Origin: Comamonas koreensis | GTDB lineage: Bacteria; Pseudomonadota; Gammaproteobacteria; Burkholderiales; Burkholderiaceae_C | Length of the DNA stretch: 64,000 nucleotides | Assembly: GCF_014076495.1 (NCBI RefSeq) | Contig: NZ_CP043575.1 | Location: 3,162,001 to 3,226,000 of the forward strand | Direction of reading: 5' to 3' | Shown: positions 35,141 to 43,796 of the stretch, in pieces | Position numbering within the stretch: position 1 is the stretch's first letter | Layout of the letters: every line of letters begins with the position of its first letter | Program-made: the position numbers and the translations under genes | The notes under the pieces: model-generated | Seen by the model: only the letters and a program-made list of their open reading frames with translations | What the model was told of the DNA's origin: nothing | Databases searched by the model: none

Positions 35141-36501
35141 TGACTACCGATACCCTGACCGCCGTGCGCACCCCTGCCCAAGACCACCTGCACACCGCAT
35201 CGGCGCTGCGTTTCATCACCTGCGGCTCCGTCGATGATGGCAAATCCACGTTGATCGGCCGCCTGCTGGTCGACAGCAAATCGGTGCTGCAAGACCAGCT
35301 CGCCGGCGTGCAGCGCAGCGGCGAGACCGACCTGGCCCTACTCACCGATGGGCTGTCCGCCGAGCGCGAGCAAGGCATCACCATCGATGTGGCCTACCGC
35401 TACTTCGCCACCGAAACGCGCAAGTTCATCATTGGAGATGCGCCTGGCCACGAGCAGTACACCCGCAACATGGTGACCGCGGCATCGAGCGCCGACGCCG
35501 CCGTGGTGCTGGTCGATGCCACCAAGCTGGACTGGCAAAACCCGCAGCTCGCGCTGCTGCCCCAGACCCGCCGCCACAGCCTGCTGGCCCATCTGCTGCG
35601 CGTGCACTCGCTGGTGTTTGCGGTCAACAAGCTCGACGCGGTGGCCGACCCGGCGCTGGCCTTTGCCAATATCCGCAATGCGCTGGCCGCCTTCGCCCAG
35701 GCGGCCGGCATCACCGTGGCAGCCACTATTCCCGTCTCGGCCCTGAAGGGCTGGAACGTGGTGACCGCGCACCCCGACTGGGCCGGCTACCAGGGCCCGA
35801 GCCTGCTGGAGCTGCTCGAGACGCTGCCGACCACGCCGGCTGATGCCGGTCAACCGCTGGCGTTTTCGGTGCAGTGGGTGGAGAAGTTCTCCGCCTCGGC
35901 CGACACTCACCAGGGCCGCCGCATTTTCTGGGGCCGTGTGGGCACTGGCGATGTCGCGCCCGGCACTGCGGTGCAGATTCTGCCCAGCGGCCAGCGCGCC
36001 AGCGTGGCCCAAGTGCTGGACCACACCCGCAAGCCCATCGCACGCGGCGCAGGCCAGAGCGCCGGCATCGTGCTGGACCGCGAGGTCGATGTCTCGCGCG
36101 GCGACTGGATCATTGCGGCCCCGGCACCGGCTGCGACGATTGCCGCCGACGATGACTTTGACACCCCCGCCGAGCAGCCTGCCTGGCCCGTAACGCGCGA
36201 GATCACGGCCACCATCGCCTGGATGGACAACGAACCCCTGCTGGCCGGCCGCGTGTACTGGGCGCTGCATGGCCGCCGCTGGATCAAGGCCAAGGTGCGC
36301 AAGGTGCTCAACCGCCTGGATATCAACAACTTGGAGCGCCAGGCTGCTGAGCAGCTCGAACCCAATGCCATTGGCCGGGTGGAGATCAGCCTGCAAGAAG
36401 CGATTCCGGCAGCGGCCTTTGTGCGCTCGCGTGAGCTGGGCTCCTTGATCCTCGTGGACACGGCCTCCAACAGCACGGCCGCTGCGGTACTGGTGGAGTA
36501 A
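35140..36501 (+). CDS. cysN: Sulfate adenylyltransferase subunit 1 (GTPase)
   Basis: GTPase subunit (453 aa) that drives the ATP sulfurylase reaction. G1 is CGSVDDGKSTLIGRLLVDSK near residues 28-47. G3 is DAPGHEQYTRNM and G4 is AVNKLDAV. G5 is SALKGWN. The EF-Tu-like domains 2 and 3 follow (KFSASADTHQGRRIFWGRVG and the C-terminal GRVEISLQEAIPAAAFVRSR). The protein ends after domain 3; there is no C-terminal APS kinase (CysC) fusion. Last gene of the cys operon. The ATG overlaps the cysD stop. Confidence 0.95.
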   Translation: MTTDTLTAVRTPAQDHLHTASALRFITCGSVDDGKSTLIGRLLVDSKSVLQDQLAGVQRSGETDLALLTDGLSAEREQGITIDVAYRYFATETRKFIIGDAPGHEQYTRNMVTAASSADAAVVLVDATKLDWQNPQLALLPQTRRHSLLAHLLRVHSLVFAVNKLDAVADPALAFANIRNALAAFAQAAGITVAATIPVSALKGWNVVTAHPDWAGYQGPSLLELLETLPTTPADAGQPLAFSVQWVEKFSASADTHQGRRIFWGRVGTGDVAPGTAVQILPSGQRASVAQVLDHTRKPIARGAGQSAGIVLDREVDVSRGDWIIAAPAPAATIAADDDFDTPAEQPAWPVTREITATIAWMDNEPLLAGRVYWALHGRRWIKAKVRKVLNRLDINNLERQAAEQLEPNAIGRVEISLQEAIPAAAFVRSRELGSLILVDTASNSTAAAVLVE

Positions 36502-36618
36502 AGCCAGCAGTCCCGCAGTTAAAAACCACGTTATTCGGAGGTCGGCTAGGTGCTTGTGCACAAAAACCGTAAAATCCTCCGCTGTTTGTTTGTCTGAATC
36601 ACTGGCGAAAACCATTCC

Positions 36619-36948
36619 ATGACCCACGTCGTCACCGAAAACTGCATCAAGTGCAAATACACCGATTGTGTGGACGTCTGCCCTGTTGACTGCTTCCGCG
36701 AAGGCCCGAACTTCCTGACCATCGATCCGGACGAATGCATCGACTGCGCCGTCTGCATCCCCGAGTGCCCTGCCAACGCCATCTACGCCGAGGAAGATGT
36801 GCCCGCAGACCAGCTGGCCTTCATCAAGCTCAATGCCGAGCTGGCACTGGCCGATGGCTGGAAGAGCATCACCAAGCGCAAGGCGCCGATGGAAGGTGCC
36901 GACGAGGCCAACGGCCAGCCCGATAAGCTCAAGGACTTGATCCGCTGA
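36619..36948 (+). CDS. fdxA: Seven-iron ferredoxin FdxA
   Basis: Ferredoxin (109 aa) with one [3Fe-4S] and one [4Fe-4S] cluster. The cysteine pattern matches the Azotobacter type: Cys9, Cys17 and Cys50 for the three-iron cluster, and Cys21, Cys40, Cys43 and Cys46 for the four-iron cluster. Cys12 and Cys25 are the usual extra cysteines. The C-terminal half is the extended helical region typical of FdxA. ATG at 36619. Transcribed alone, 117 bp after cysN, with a terminator after it. It is a possible electron donor to CysI, but that is inference from proximity only. Confidence 0.96.
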   Translation: MTHVVTENCIKCKYTDCVDVCPVDCFREGPNFLTIDPDECIDCAVCIPECPANAIYAEEDVPADQLAFIKLNAELALADGWKSITKRKAPMEGADEANGQPDKLKDLIR

Positions 36949-36999
36949 GCCAGCTAATGCAGGGATTCCAGGCTGTGATGCCCGCACCCTGAACCCGCC

Positions 37000-37026
37000 A
37001 AGCCAGCCTCCATGCTGGCTTTTTTG
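37000..37026 (+). terminator. Rho-independent terminator of fdxA
   Basis: Eight-bp stem AAGCCAGC / GCTGGCTT with a CTCCAT loop, then a T-run at 37020-37025. An in-frame ATG within the loop is not the start of the next gene. Confidence 0.88.
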
Positions 37027-37053
37027 TTGTTCGCGCCCCCCCAGACCACCGCC

Positions 37054-37404
37054 ATGCACAGCGCCACCTTTGCCAACACTCCCCAGCCCCCGTACTACGC
37101 TGTCATCTTCACCTCGCAGCGCACCAACAGCGAGGGCCAGCCCTATGCCCACATGGCCGATGCAATGGTGGCGCTTGCCGAGCAGCAACCTGGCTTTTTG
37201 GGCGCTGAGAGCACCCGGGGCAGCGACGGCCTGGGCATTACCGTGTCGTACTGGCAGACCGAGGACGACATCCGCCGCTGGAAGGCCCAGAGCGACCACC
37301 TGGTTGCCCAGCGCATGGGCGCCGAGCGCTGGTGTGCGCATTACCAGGTGCGGGTGGCGAAGGTGGAGCGGGCCTATGGCATGCAGCACGCCAGCGCAGC
37401 CTGA
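37054..37404 (+). CDS. Antibiotic biosynthesis monooxygenase-domain protein
   Basis: Small ferredoxin-like-fold protein (116 aa) of the ABM family, whose members act on quinones, heme or other aromatics, or have unknown roles. The family core is visible: YYAVIFTSQRTN at residues 14-25, the ALAEQQPGFLGAESTRGSDG segment, then ITVSYWQTEDDIRRWKAQSD and a C-terminal strand. It lacks the residues that would identify a heme-degrading IsdG. ATG at 37054, after the fdxA terminator; an ATG at 37012 lies within that terminator and was rejected. No informative neighbour. Confidence 0.82.
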   Translation: MHSATFANTPQPPYYAVIFTSQRTNSEGQPYAHMADAMVALAEQQPGFLGAESTRGSDGLGITVSYWQTEDDIRRWKAQSDHLVAQRMGAERWCAHYQVRVAKVERAYGMQHASAA

Positions 37405-37469
37405 ACGAGGCATGCCCTGCGCCATGGGCCATGGTGCAGGGCATGCAGTTGGAGCCGATGGCCCGAGAT

Positions 37470-37970
37470 TTACAGCTTGATCTCGCGGTGCTCGCCCATG
37501 CCATCGGGTCGTTCACCGGTCACCGCTGATTTGGCCATCTTGAACAGCTGCACTAGCTTGTTTTCTTTCACATCCCAGTATTCGGCAAAATCAACCCGCG
37601 CCACCAGGATCTGCAAATTGGGGTCGGACGGGCCATCGGGAAACCATGCTTTGGCCATCGGGCTGAACAACTGCTCTTTCAGCGCCAGATCGTCACTGAT
37701 GGACCCCGTTGCCGATACGGAAACATAGCTGTCCTTATTGGGATCGGCGTACGACACGTTAATGGCGCTGGAGGTGCTTAGGCACCGGGACAAATCGGAA
37801 TCCCTACCCAACAAGAAATACAGATTTTTATCCTCGTTCATGCCCTCTTTGTTGGCCGTGGTCATCGGCGCGGCATGCAAGCTGCCATGTTCATGCTGGT
37901 GCGTGATCATCGCAAAGCGAATGTCCTTGATCAGTTCCCACAATTTTTCACGCGGATTTTCTTGGGCCAT
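37470..37970 (-). CDS. Pyridoxamine 5'-phosphate oxidase-related general stress protein
   Basis: Flavin-binding split-barrel protein (166 aa) of the general-stress-protein-26 group, related to pyridoxamine phosphate oxidases but not PdxH. It begins MAQENPREKLWELIKDIRFA with AMITHQHEHGSLHAAPMTT, typical of the FMN-binding strand, and later has VSYADPNKDSYVSVSATGSI, SPMAKAWFPDGP and ILVARVDFAEYWD. The ATG at 37968-37970 has AGGAG seven bases upstream. Probably binds FMN or F420; its physiological reaction is unknown. Transcribed alone. Confidence 0.87.
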   Translation of the reverse strand: MAQENPREKLWELIKDIRFAMITHQHEHGSLHAAPMTTANKEGMNEDKNLYFLLGRDSDLSRCLSTSSAINVSYADPNKDSYVSVSATGSISDDLALKEQLFSPMAKAWFPDGPSDPNLQILVARVDFAEYWDVKENKLVQLFKMAKSAVTGERPDGMGEHREIKL

Positions 37971-38206
37971 AGCGCAACTCCTGTCAAATTGGAAAATTTC
38001 ACTGTATCGACGGGTCAGCGCATCCCATGTAAGGCAAATACCCTCCATCAGATCGGCGCTTGCAGGGTCTGCCTGTGCTGGCTTGGCGCGCCAGCTGTAA
38101 TCCGGGCTGGAGGGTAAGCGTTGATTCAATGCGTCCACAACCCCATGGGATGCGTGCCCAGACAGCCTCCAAGGAGCGCGCAAGGCGCTCTTGCTGGAGA
38201 CTCGCC

Positions 38207-40111
38207 TTAGCGCTCAGCCGCCGCCATCGCCGCCACCACCTGCTGCAGCGCTGCCGGGTCTTCCATCGTCGACAGATCGCCCGTATCGCGCTTCTCGGCC
38301 ACCGCCTGCAGCGCGCGGCGCAGCAGTTTGCCGCTGCGCGTCTTGGGCAAGGTGGCGACAAAATAGACGCGCGCTGGCCGCGCCACGGCACCGAGCTGGC
38401 TGTCCACATGGTTGCAGACGGATTTTTCCAGCGCGCTGCATGCGGCGCTGTCACCCGCGACCGCATTGCTGCGCGGCACCGCAAAGGCCAGTGCCACCTG
38501 GCCTTTCAAGGCATCGGCCACGCCTACAACGGCAACTTCTGCAATATCGGGGTGGCCGGAGATGCTTTCCTCAATCTCGCGCGTGCCCAGGCGGTGCCCG
38601 GCGACATTGATCACATCATCGGTGCGGCCCAGGATGAAGTAGTAACCGTCCTTGTCACGCACACCCCAATCAAAGGTGCTGTAGACCAGGCGGCCTGGAA
38701 TGCTCTTCCAGTAGGTGTTGACAAAGCGCTGGTCATCGCGCCATACCGTCATCAGGCAGCCAGGGGGCAAGGGGCCTTCTATGGCAATCACGCCCTTTTG
38801 CATCGGCTCGACCAACTCGGCGCCGGTCTCGCCATCGATCAGCTTGATGTGGTAGCCAAACACGGCCTTGCCCGGGCTGCCAAAGCGCGATGGCTGGGGC
38901 TCGACGCCGTTGCACAGCGTGAGGATCGGCCAGCCAGTCTCGGTCTGCCAGTAGTTGTCAATGATGGGGCGCCCAATGGCGCCGCTGATCCAGCTGGCTG
39001 TGGGCTCATCGAGCGGCTCGCCCGCCAGCCACAGCGCCTGCAGGCTGCTCAGGTCGTACTTGCTGAGGTACTCCGGGTCCTGCTTTTTGAGCACACGGAT
39101 CGCGGTGGGCGCCGAGAACATGTGCGTGACCTTGTATTTCTCGACCAGGCTCCACCAGATGCCCGGGTCCGGGCGCAGCGGCACACCTTCGTACATGAGG
39201 GTGGCCATGCCGCCGATGAGCGGCGCATAGATGATGTAGCTGTGGCCCACGACCCAGCCGATATCGCTGGTGCAAAAAAAGGTCTGGCCGGGCTTTGCAT
39301 CAAAGATCGCCGGCAGGCTGGCGGCCAGCGCCACCGTGTAGCCGCCGGTATCGCGCTGCACGCCCTTGGGCCTGCCGGTGGTGCCGCTGGTGTAGAGCGT
39401 GTAGCTGGGGTGGGTGGCCTCCACCCATTCGCAGGGCACCTGGGCATCCAGGTGCTGGGCACGCAGATCGGCCCAATGATGGTCCCGGCCAGCTACCCGC
39501 TTCATGGGAGCCAAGCCCCGGTCCACCATCAGCACCGCTTGCGGCTTGTGGCGGGCCAGCGCAATGGCCTCATCCAGCAAGGGCTTGTAGGGCACGACTT
39601 TGCCGGCGCGCGAGCCGGCATCGGCGCTGATGATGACCGTGGGCTGGGCATCGTCAATGCGGGTGGCGAGCGAGCCCGAGGCAAAGCCGCCAAACACCAC
39701 CGAATGGATGGCGCCGATGCGCGCGCTGGCCAGCATCGCGATGGCGGCCTCGGCAATCATCGGCATGTAGATCTGCACCCGGTCGCCCTTTTTGACGCCC
39801 AGCGCCAGCAGCGCTGCGGCCATGCGCTGCACTTCGCGGTGCAACTCGGCATAGCTGTAGCTGCGCTCGGTATTGGTCTCGGTCGATACCGCAATCAGCG
39901 CGGCCTGGTCGCCGCGCTCGGCCACATGGCGATCGATGGCGTTGTGGCAGAGGTTGGTCTGGCCGCCGACAAACCAGCGCGCAAATGGCGGGTTGCTGTA
40001 GTCACAGATCTGCTGCGGCGGCACATGCCAGTCGATGCGCTGCGCCTGCTCGGCCCAGAAGGCATCGCGGTCGTGGATCGAGCGGGCGTAAAAGTCGGCA
40101 AAACGGCTCAT
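38207..40111 (-). CDS. prpE: Propionyl-CoA synthetase
   Basis: Acyl-adenylate-forming acyl-CoA synthetase (634 aa) that activates propionate (and less well acetate) to its CoA thioester. The ATP motif YTLYTSGTTGRPKGVQRDTG is near residues 232-251. The DNYWQTETGWP motif and FDWGVRDKDGYYFILGRTDD (ATP and hinge region) follow. The catalytic Lys is in LPKTRSGKLLRR close to the C-terminus. The N-terminal FARWFVGGQTNLCHNAIDRH matches PrpE better than acetyl-CoA synthetase. ATG at 40109-40111. Not adjacent to prpBCD here. Confidence 0.92.
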   Translation of the reverse strand: MSRFADFYARSIHDRDAFWAEQAQRIDWHVPPQQICDYSNPPFARWFVGGQTNLCHNAIDRHVAERGDQAALIAVSTETNTERSYSYAELHREVQRMAAALLALGVKKGDRVQIYMPMIAEAAIAMLASARIGAIHSVVFGGFASGSLATRIDDAQPTVIISADAGSRAGKVVPYKPLLDEAIALARHKPQAVLMVDRGLAPMKRVAGRDHHWADLRAQHLDAQVPCEWVEATHPSYTLYTSGTTGRPKGVQRDTGGYTVALAASLPAIFDAKPGQTFFCTSDIGWVVGHSYIIYAPLIGGMATLMYEGVPLRPDPGIWWSLVEKYKVTHMFSAPTAIRVLKKQDPEYLSKYDLSSLQALWLAGEPLDEPTASWISGAIGRPIIDNYWQTETGWPILTLCNGVEPQPSRFGSPGKAVFGYHIKLIDGETGAELVEPMQKGVIAIEGPLPPGCLMTVWRDDQRFVNTYWKSIPGRLVYSTFDWGVRDKDGYYFILGRTDDVINVAGHRLGTREIEESISGHPDIAEVAVVGVADALKGQVALAFAVPRSNAVAGDSAACSALEKSVCNHVDSQLGAVARPARVYFVATLPKTRSGKLLRRALQAVAEKRDTGDLSTMEDPAALQQVVAAMAAAER

Positions 40112-40181
40112 CGAAGTCTGTCTCCATCTTTTGTTGTGCAGCCATTATTTCCCTTTGCCTTGCATCGCGCTGACAAACGGG

Positions 40182-40199
40182 TGCGGGCTGCAGCCCGCA
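40182..40199. promoter_or_regulatory. 18-bp perfect palindrome upstream of prpE
   Basis: TGCGGGCTG followed by its exact complement CAGCCCGCA, 70 bp ahead of the prpE start. Operator-like symmetry; no known consensus recognised and no terminator U-run. Confidence 0.4.
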
Positions 40200-40365
40200 T
40201 GCCTGTGGTTTTCCCGCATAAGCGCGGGGTGCCCAGAGAGGCTTTTGCAGCACCTGGCCCAGTTTCCGCATGGGCCAGCGCCGGGCAGGCTGCGGCATCG
40301 CGCACAATCAGCGGCATGGCGCACCGCCCCGGTGCTGCGGCGCGCCGGATGACGAAGGATGTCCC

Positions 40366-41595
40366 ATGCTCAATGGCTTGTGGCTGGGTTTTTTTGTGGT
40401 GGCGGCCTTGGCCGCGTTCGCGCAGTGGCTGGTGGGCGGCAATGCGCAGATTTTTGGCGACATGGTGCAGGCGCTGTTTGCGATGGCCAAGCTCTCGGTC
40501 GAGGTGATGGTGCTGCTGTTTGGCACGCTCACGCTGTGGCTGGGCTTTTTGAAGATTGCGGAAAAGGCCGGCCTGGTCGATATGCTGGCCCGCTGGCTTG
40601 CGCCGTTGTTTGCCCGGCTGATGCCCGATGTGCCGCGCGGCCACCCGGCGCTGGGCCTGATGACGCTGAACTTTGCTGCCAACGCGCTGGGGCTGGACAA
40701 CGCAGCCACCCCCATTGGCCTCAAGGCCATGCGCGCGCTGCAAGAGATCAACCCCTCGCCCACGGCCGCCAGCAATGCGCAGATTCTGTTTCTGGTGCTC
40801 AATGCCTCGTCTCTGACCCTGCTGCCAGTGACCATCTTCATGTACCGCATGCAGCAAGGCGCGCCCGACCCAACCCTGGTGTTTCTGCCGATCTTGCTGG
40901 CCACCTCGGTCTCGACGCTGGTCGGCCTGGTGTCGGTGGCCATCGTGCAGCGCCTGCCGCTGTGGCACCCGGTGGTGCTGGCCTATCTGCTGCCGGTCGG
41001 CCTGGTGCTGGCCGGATTCATGGCCTTTTTGGCGACCTTGACGTCCACGGCGATGGCGCAGGTGTCTTCCCTCTTGGGCAACCTCACCTTGTTTGGCCTG
41101 GTGGTACTGTTTGTCGTGGTGGGCGCGTTGCGCAAGGTGCCCGTGTACGAGAGCTTTATCGAAGGCGCCAAGGAAGGCTTTGATGTCGCCAAGGGCCTGC
41201 TTCCCTACCTGGTGGCCATGCTCTGCGCCGTGGGGCTCTTTCGCGCCTCGGGCGCGCTGGGCTATGCGCTCGACGGCATCCGCTGGCTGGTGGATCTGAG
41301 CGGTATGGACACGCGCTTTGTCGATGCGCTGCCTACTGCCCTGGTCAAGCCCTTCTCGGGCAGCGCCGCGCGCGCGATGCTGATCGAGACCATGCAAAGC
41401 CATGGCGTGGACAGCTTCCCGGCGCTGGCCGCTGCCATCATCCAGGGCAGCACCGAGACCACGTTCTATGTGCTGGCGGTGTACTTTGGCGCGGTCGGCA
41501 TCCAGCGCGCGCGCCATGCGGTGCCCTGCGCGCTGCTGGCTGAGTTCTCGGGCGTGGTGGCCGCCATTGTGGTCTGCTACCAGTTCTTTGGTTGA
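40366..41595 (+). CDS. Fused SpmA/SpmB-type nucleoside-recognition membrane protein
   Basis: Polytopic membrane protein (409 aa) with two copies of the nucleoside recognition (Gate) domain. The first half resembles Bacillus SpmA (LGLMTLNFAANALGLDNAAT and FLVLNASSLTLLPVTIFMYR). The second half resembles SpmB (ESFIEGAKEGFDVAKGLLPY, KPFSGSAARAMLIETMQSHG, and IIQGSTETTFYVLAVYFGAV). Bacillus has two proteins needed for spore dehydration; non-sporing bacteria carry the fusion with unknown, presumably transport, function. ATG at 40366 with GAAGGAT upstream. It is divergent from prpE. Confidence 0.88.
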   Translation: MLNGLWLGFFVVAALAAFAQWLVGGNAQIFGDMVQALFAMAKLSVEVMVLLFGTLTLWLGFLKIAEKAGLVDMLARWLAPLFARLMPDVPRGHPALGLMTLNFAANALGLDNAATPIGLKAMRALQEINPSPTAASNAQILFLVLNASSLTLLPVTIFMYRMQQGAPDPTLVFLPILLATSVSTLVGLVSVAIVQRLPLWHPVVLAYLLPVGLVLAGFMAFLATLTSTAMAQVSSLLGNLTLFGLVVLFVVVGALRKVPVYESFIEGAKEGFDVAKGLLPYLVAMLCAVGLFRASGALGYALDGIRWLVDLSGMDTRFVDALPTALVKPFSGSAARAMLIETMQSHGVDSFPALAAAIIQGSTETTFYVLAVYFGAVGIQRARHAVPCALLAEFSGVVAAIVVCYQFFG

Positions 41596-41624
41596 TTACA
41601 GACGAGACGTCTTCAAGAGTTGCC

Positions 41625-42274
41625 ATGACCAACAGCAGCGCAGAAGCCCAGATCTTCAGCGCCGCTTGGGAACGGGCCTGGCAGGATCTGGGCCTGACCC
41701 CTGCGCCCAACGCCTTGCCCCAGCTGCTGGCAGCGCATGCCGGGCCGGATCGCCATTACCACGGCCTGCAGCATATTGCCGAATGTCTGCAATGGCTCGA
41801 GCAGCTGCCCCGCAGATAGCGCAGCCGGCAGAGCTGGCACTGGCCCTGTGCTTTCACGACGCGATTTATGACCCGCAGGCCAAGGACAATGAACGGCGCA
41901 GTGCCAACTGGGCGCAAGCGGTGATGCAGGCAGCCGGGGCCGCGCCCGATGCCTTGCAGCGGGTGGATGCACTGGTCATGGCCACCTGCCATTTCCAGCC
42001 CGCGCAAGCGCCGCTGCCGGCAGACAGCGCCTGGATGCTCGATATAGATCTGTCTATCCTGGGCGCGCCAGGCGCGCGTTTTGCGCAGTACCAGGCGCAG
42101 ATCCAGGCCGAATATGCCTGGGTGCCCGCTGCCGACTATGCGCTGCGCCGCCAGTCGGTGCTGCGCGGCTTTTTGCAGCGCCCGGCGATTTACCAGACGG
42201 CGACCATGCGGGCCCGGCTGGAGGCGCAGGCGCGCCAGAACCTGGAGCAGGCCCTGGCGCTGGCGATAGCCTGA
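41625..42274 (+). pseudogene. HD-superfamily hydrolase, frameshifted
   Basis: Predicted metal-dependent HD phosphohydrolase interrupted by a one-base deletion. The first part (ATG 41625) encodes an N-terminus with HAGPDRHYHGLQHIAECLQW (first metal His residues) and stops at TAG 41817-41819. The remainder continues in the next frame from about 41810: PAELALALCFHDAIYDPQAK, with the HD pair, then RRSANWA, MATCH and LDIDLSILGAP, all typical of the family. Restoring one C in the CCCC run at 41808-41811 joins the two into one protein of about 216 aa. This is either a true mutation or a sequencing error in a homopolymer. Confidence 0.85.
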
Positions 42275-42285
42275 TTCAATGCCGC

Positions 42286-43743
42286 TCAGGCATCGGGCAT
42301 GATCGCATCGGCCCAGTCGTAGAGTGCGCCCAGAAGCTCTTCGGCGCGCTCATCGGCCGTCTCCGACAGCTGGTCGATTTCGGCAAACATCTGCTCGGCC
42401 GTGCGCGCGCCGCCCAAGCCCTCTTGCAAAAAGGCCACGCGCAGCTCCAGCCAGCGCTGCTGCTCCTCTGGGTTGAGCGAATCGGGAAAGTTGCGCGCCC
42501 GGTAGCGGAACAGCAGCTCATGCAGTCGTTCATCGTCAAAACCGGGCTTGGCAACGGCCAGCTCCTGCGGGTGCATGGTCGTCAGCTGGGTCAGGCGCCG
42601 GCGGTCGGCCTGGCCGATAAAGCCGCTGTACAAATCCTGGTCCACATCCACACCCTCGAGCGGTGGGCGGTCAAACACGGCAGCCCAGGTGGCGCTCATA
42701 TCGGGCAGATCGCGGGCAATCGCGGCATGGCGCAGGGCCTGGTCCATGTCGATCTGCCAGCGGGCGGCCTGCTCGGCGCTGAGCGTACGCAGGCTGCTGA
42801 CGACCATCGGCGATTTGTTCAGGTGCACCGTCTTGATCGGCAGGCGCGTCACGCCTTCGGGCAGATCAGCAGCTGCGCTGAACATGCGCAGGCGCATCTC
42901 GTCGACCGACAGCTCAGCGAGGTGGCTGGGGTCCTGGGCCAGATCCCAGGCGATGACCTCGTTCTTGTTGGTCGGGTGCTGGGCCAGCGGCCAGACCACG
43001 GCAATGCAGCCGCGCTCGACCCCGTACATGCCCGAGACATGCAAAAAAGGCCGGGCATTGGCGGAGGTGGCTGGCAGGGCCAGCTCCTGCATCACACGGT
43101 CCTTCTTGTGCAGACCCAGCGCAAAATCAAAGAGGCGCGGCTGCAGGCGCTTGATGAGGCGCGCCAGGCCAATGGTGGCGCGCACATCGCTCAGTGCATC
43201 GTGCGCCGATTCATGCAGGATGCCGTTGGCGCGGGCCAGGTCTTCGAGCTTGAAGCTGACCGAGCCATCATCCTTTTGGGGCCACTCGATGCCTTCGGGG
43301 CGCAGCGCATAGACCATGCGCACGACATCGAGCAGATCCCAGCGGCCGCAGCCGTTTTGCCATTCGCGGGCATAGGGGTCGCGCAGGTTGCGCCACAGCA
43401 TGTAGCGCGTCACCTCGTCATCAAAACGGATAGTGTTGTAGCCCACGCCAATGGTGCCCGGGCGGCCCAGCTCGCCCTCTACAGCCGCGGCAAACTGGTG
43501 CTCGGGCACGCCCTGCTCCAGGCAGTGCTGGGGCGTGAGGCCGGTGATCAGGCTCGCCTGCGGGCTGGGCAGGTAGTCAAGCGCAGGCTGGCAGTACAGC
43601 ATGACCGGCTCGCCGATCTCGTTGAGGTCCATGTCCGTGCGGATGCCGGCAAACTGTGCGGGCCGGTCACGGCGCGGCACGGCACCAAAGGTTTCGTAGT
43701 CATGCCAGAAAAAGCTGGCGGAGGCGGACGAGAAGTTCTGCAT
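42286..43743 (-). CDS. sbcB: Exodeoxyribonuclease I
   Basis: Single-strand-specific 3'-5' DNA exonuclease (485 aa) acting in recombination and mismatch repair. It shows the DEDDh exonuclease motifs: FFWHDYETFGA at the N-terminus (first Asp and Glu), VGYNTIRFDDEVTRYMLWRN (second Asp) and ESAHDALSDVRATIGLARLI (His and last Asp). The exonuclease I SH3-like and C-terminal helical regions follow (PFLHVSGMYGVERGC, CIAVVWPLAQHPTNKNEVIA, then KSPMVVSSLRTL). The ATG at 43741-43743 was preferred over a GTG nine codons upstream. It converges on the HD pseudogene. Confidence 0.95.
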   Translation of the reverse strand: MQNFSSASASFFWHDYETFGAVPRRDRPAQFAGIRTDMDLNEIGEPVMLYCQPALDYLPSPQASLITGLTPQHCLEQGVPEHQFAAAVEGELGRPGTIGVGYNTIRFDDEVTRYMLWRNLRDPYAREWQNGCGRWDLLDVVRMVYALRPEGIEWPQKDDGSVSFKLEDLARANGILHESAHDALSDVRATIGLARLIKRLQPRLFDFALGLHKKDRVMQELALPATSANARPFLHVSGMYGVERGCIAVVWPLAQHPTNKNEVIAWDLAQDPSHLAELSVDEMRLRMFSAAADLPEGVTRLPIKTVHLNKSPMVVSSLRTLSAEQAARWQIDMDQALRHAAIARDLPDMSATWAAVFDRPPLEGVDVDQDLYSGFIGQADRRRLTQLTTMHPQELAVAKPGFDDERLHELLFRYRARNFPDSLNPEEQQRWLELRVAFLQEGLGGARTAEQMFAEIDQLSETADERAEELLGALYDWADAIMPDA

Positions 43744-43796
43744 GCCCGCTAGTATGCCTGCTCCGGTCACTGCCGCAGAGCAACGTGGGCCCGCAA

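Noticed and set aside
37012..37053. Upstream in-frame ATG for the ABM gene
   Set aside because: It lies within the fdxA terminator hairpin.
35338..37425. 695-residue open frame on the minus strand
   Set aside because: It covers cysN, fdxA and the ABM gene in antisense; the plus-strand genes are clear.
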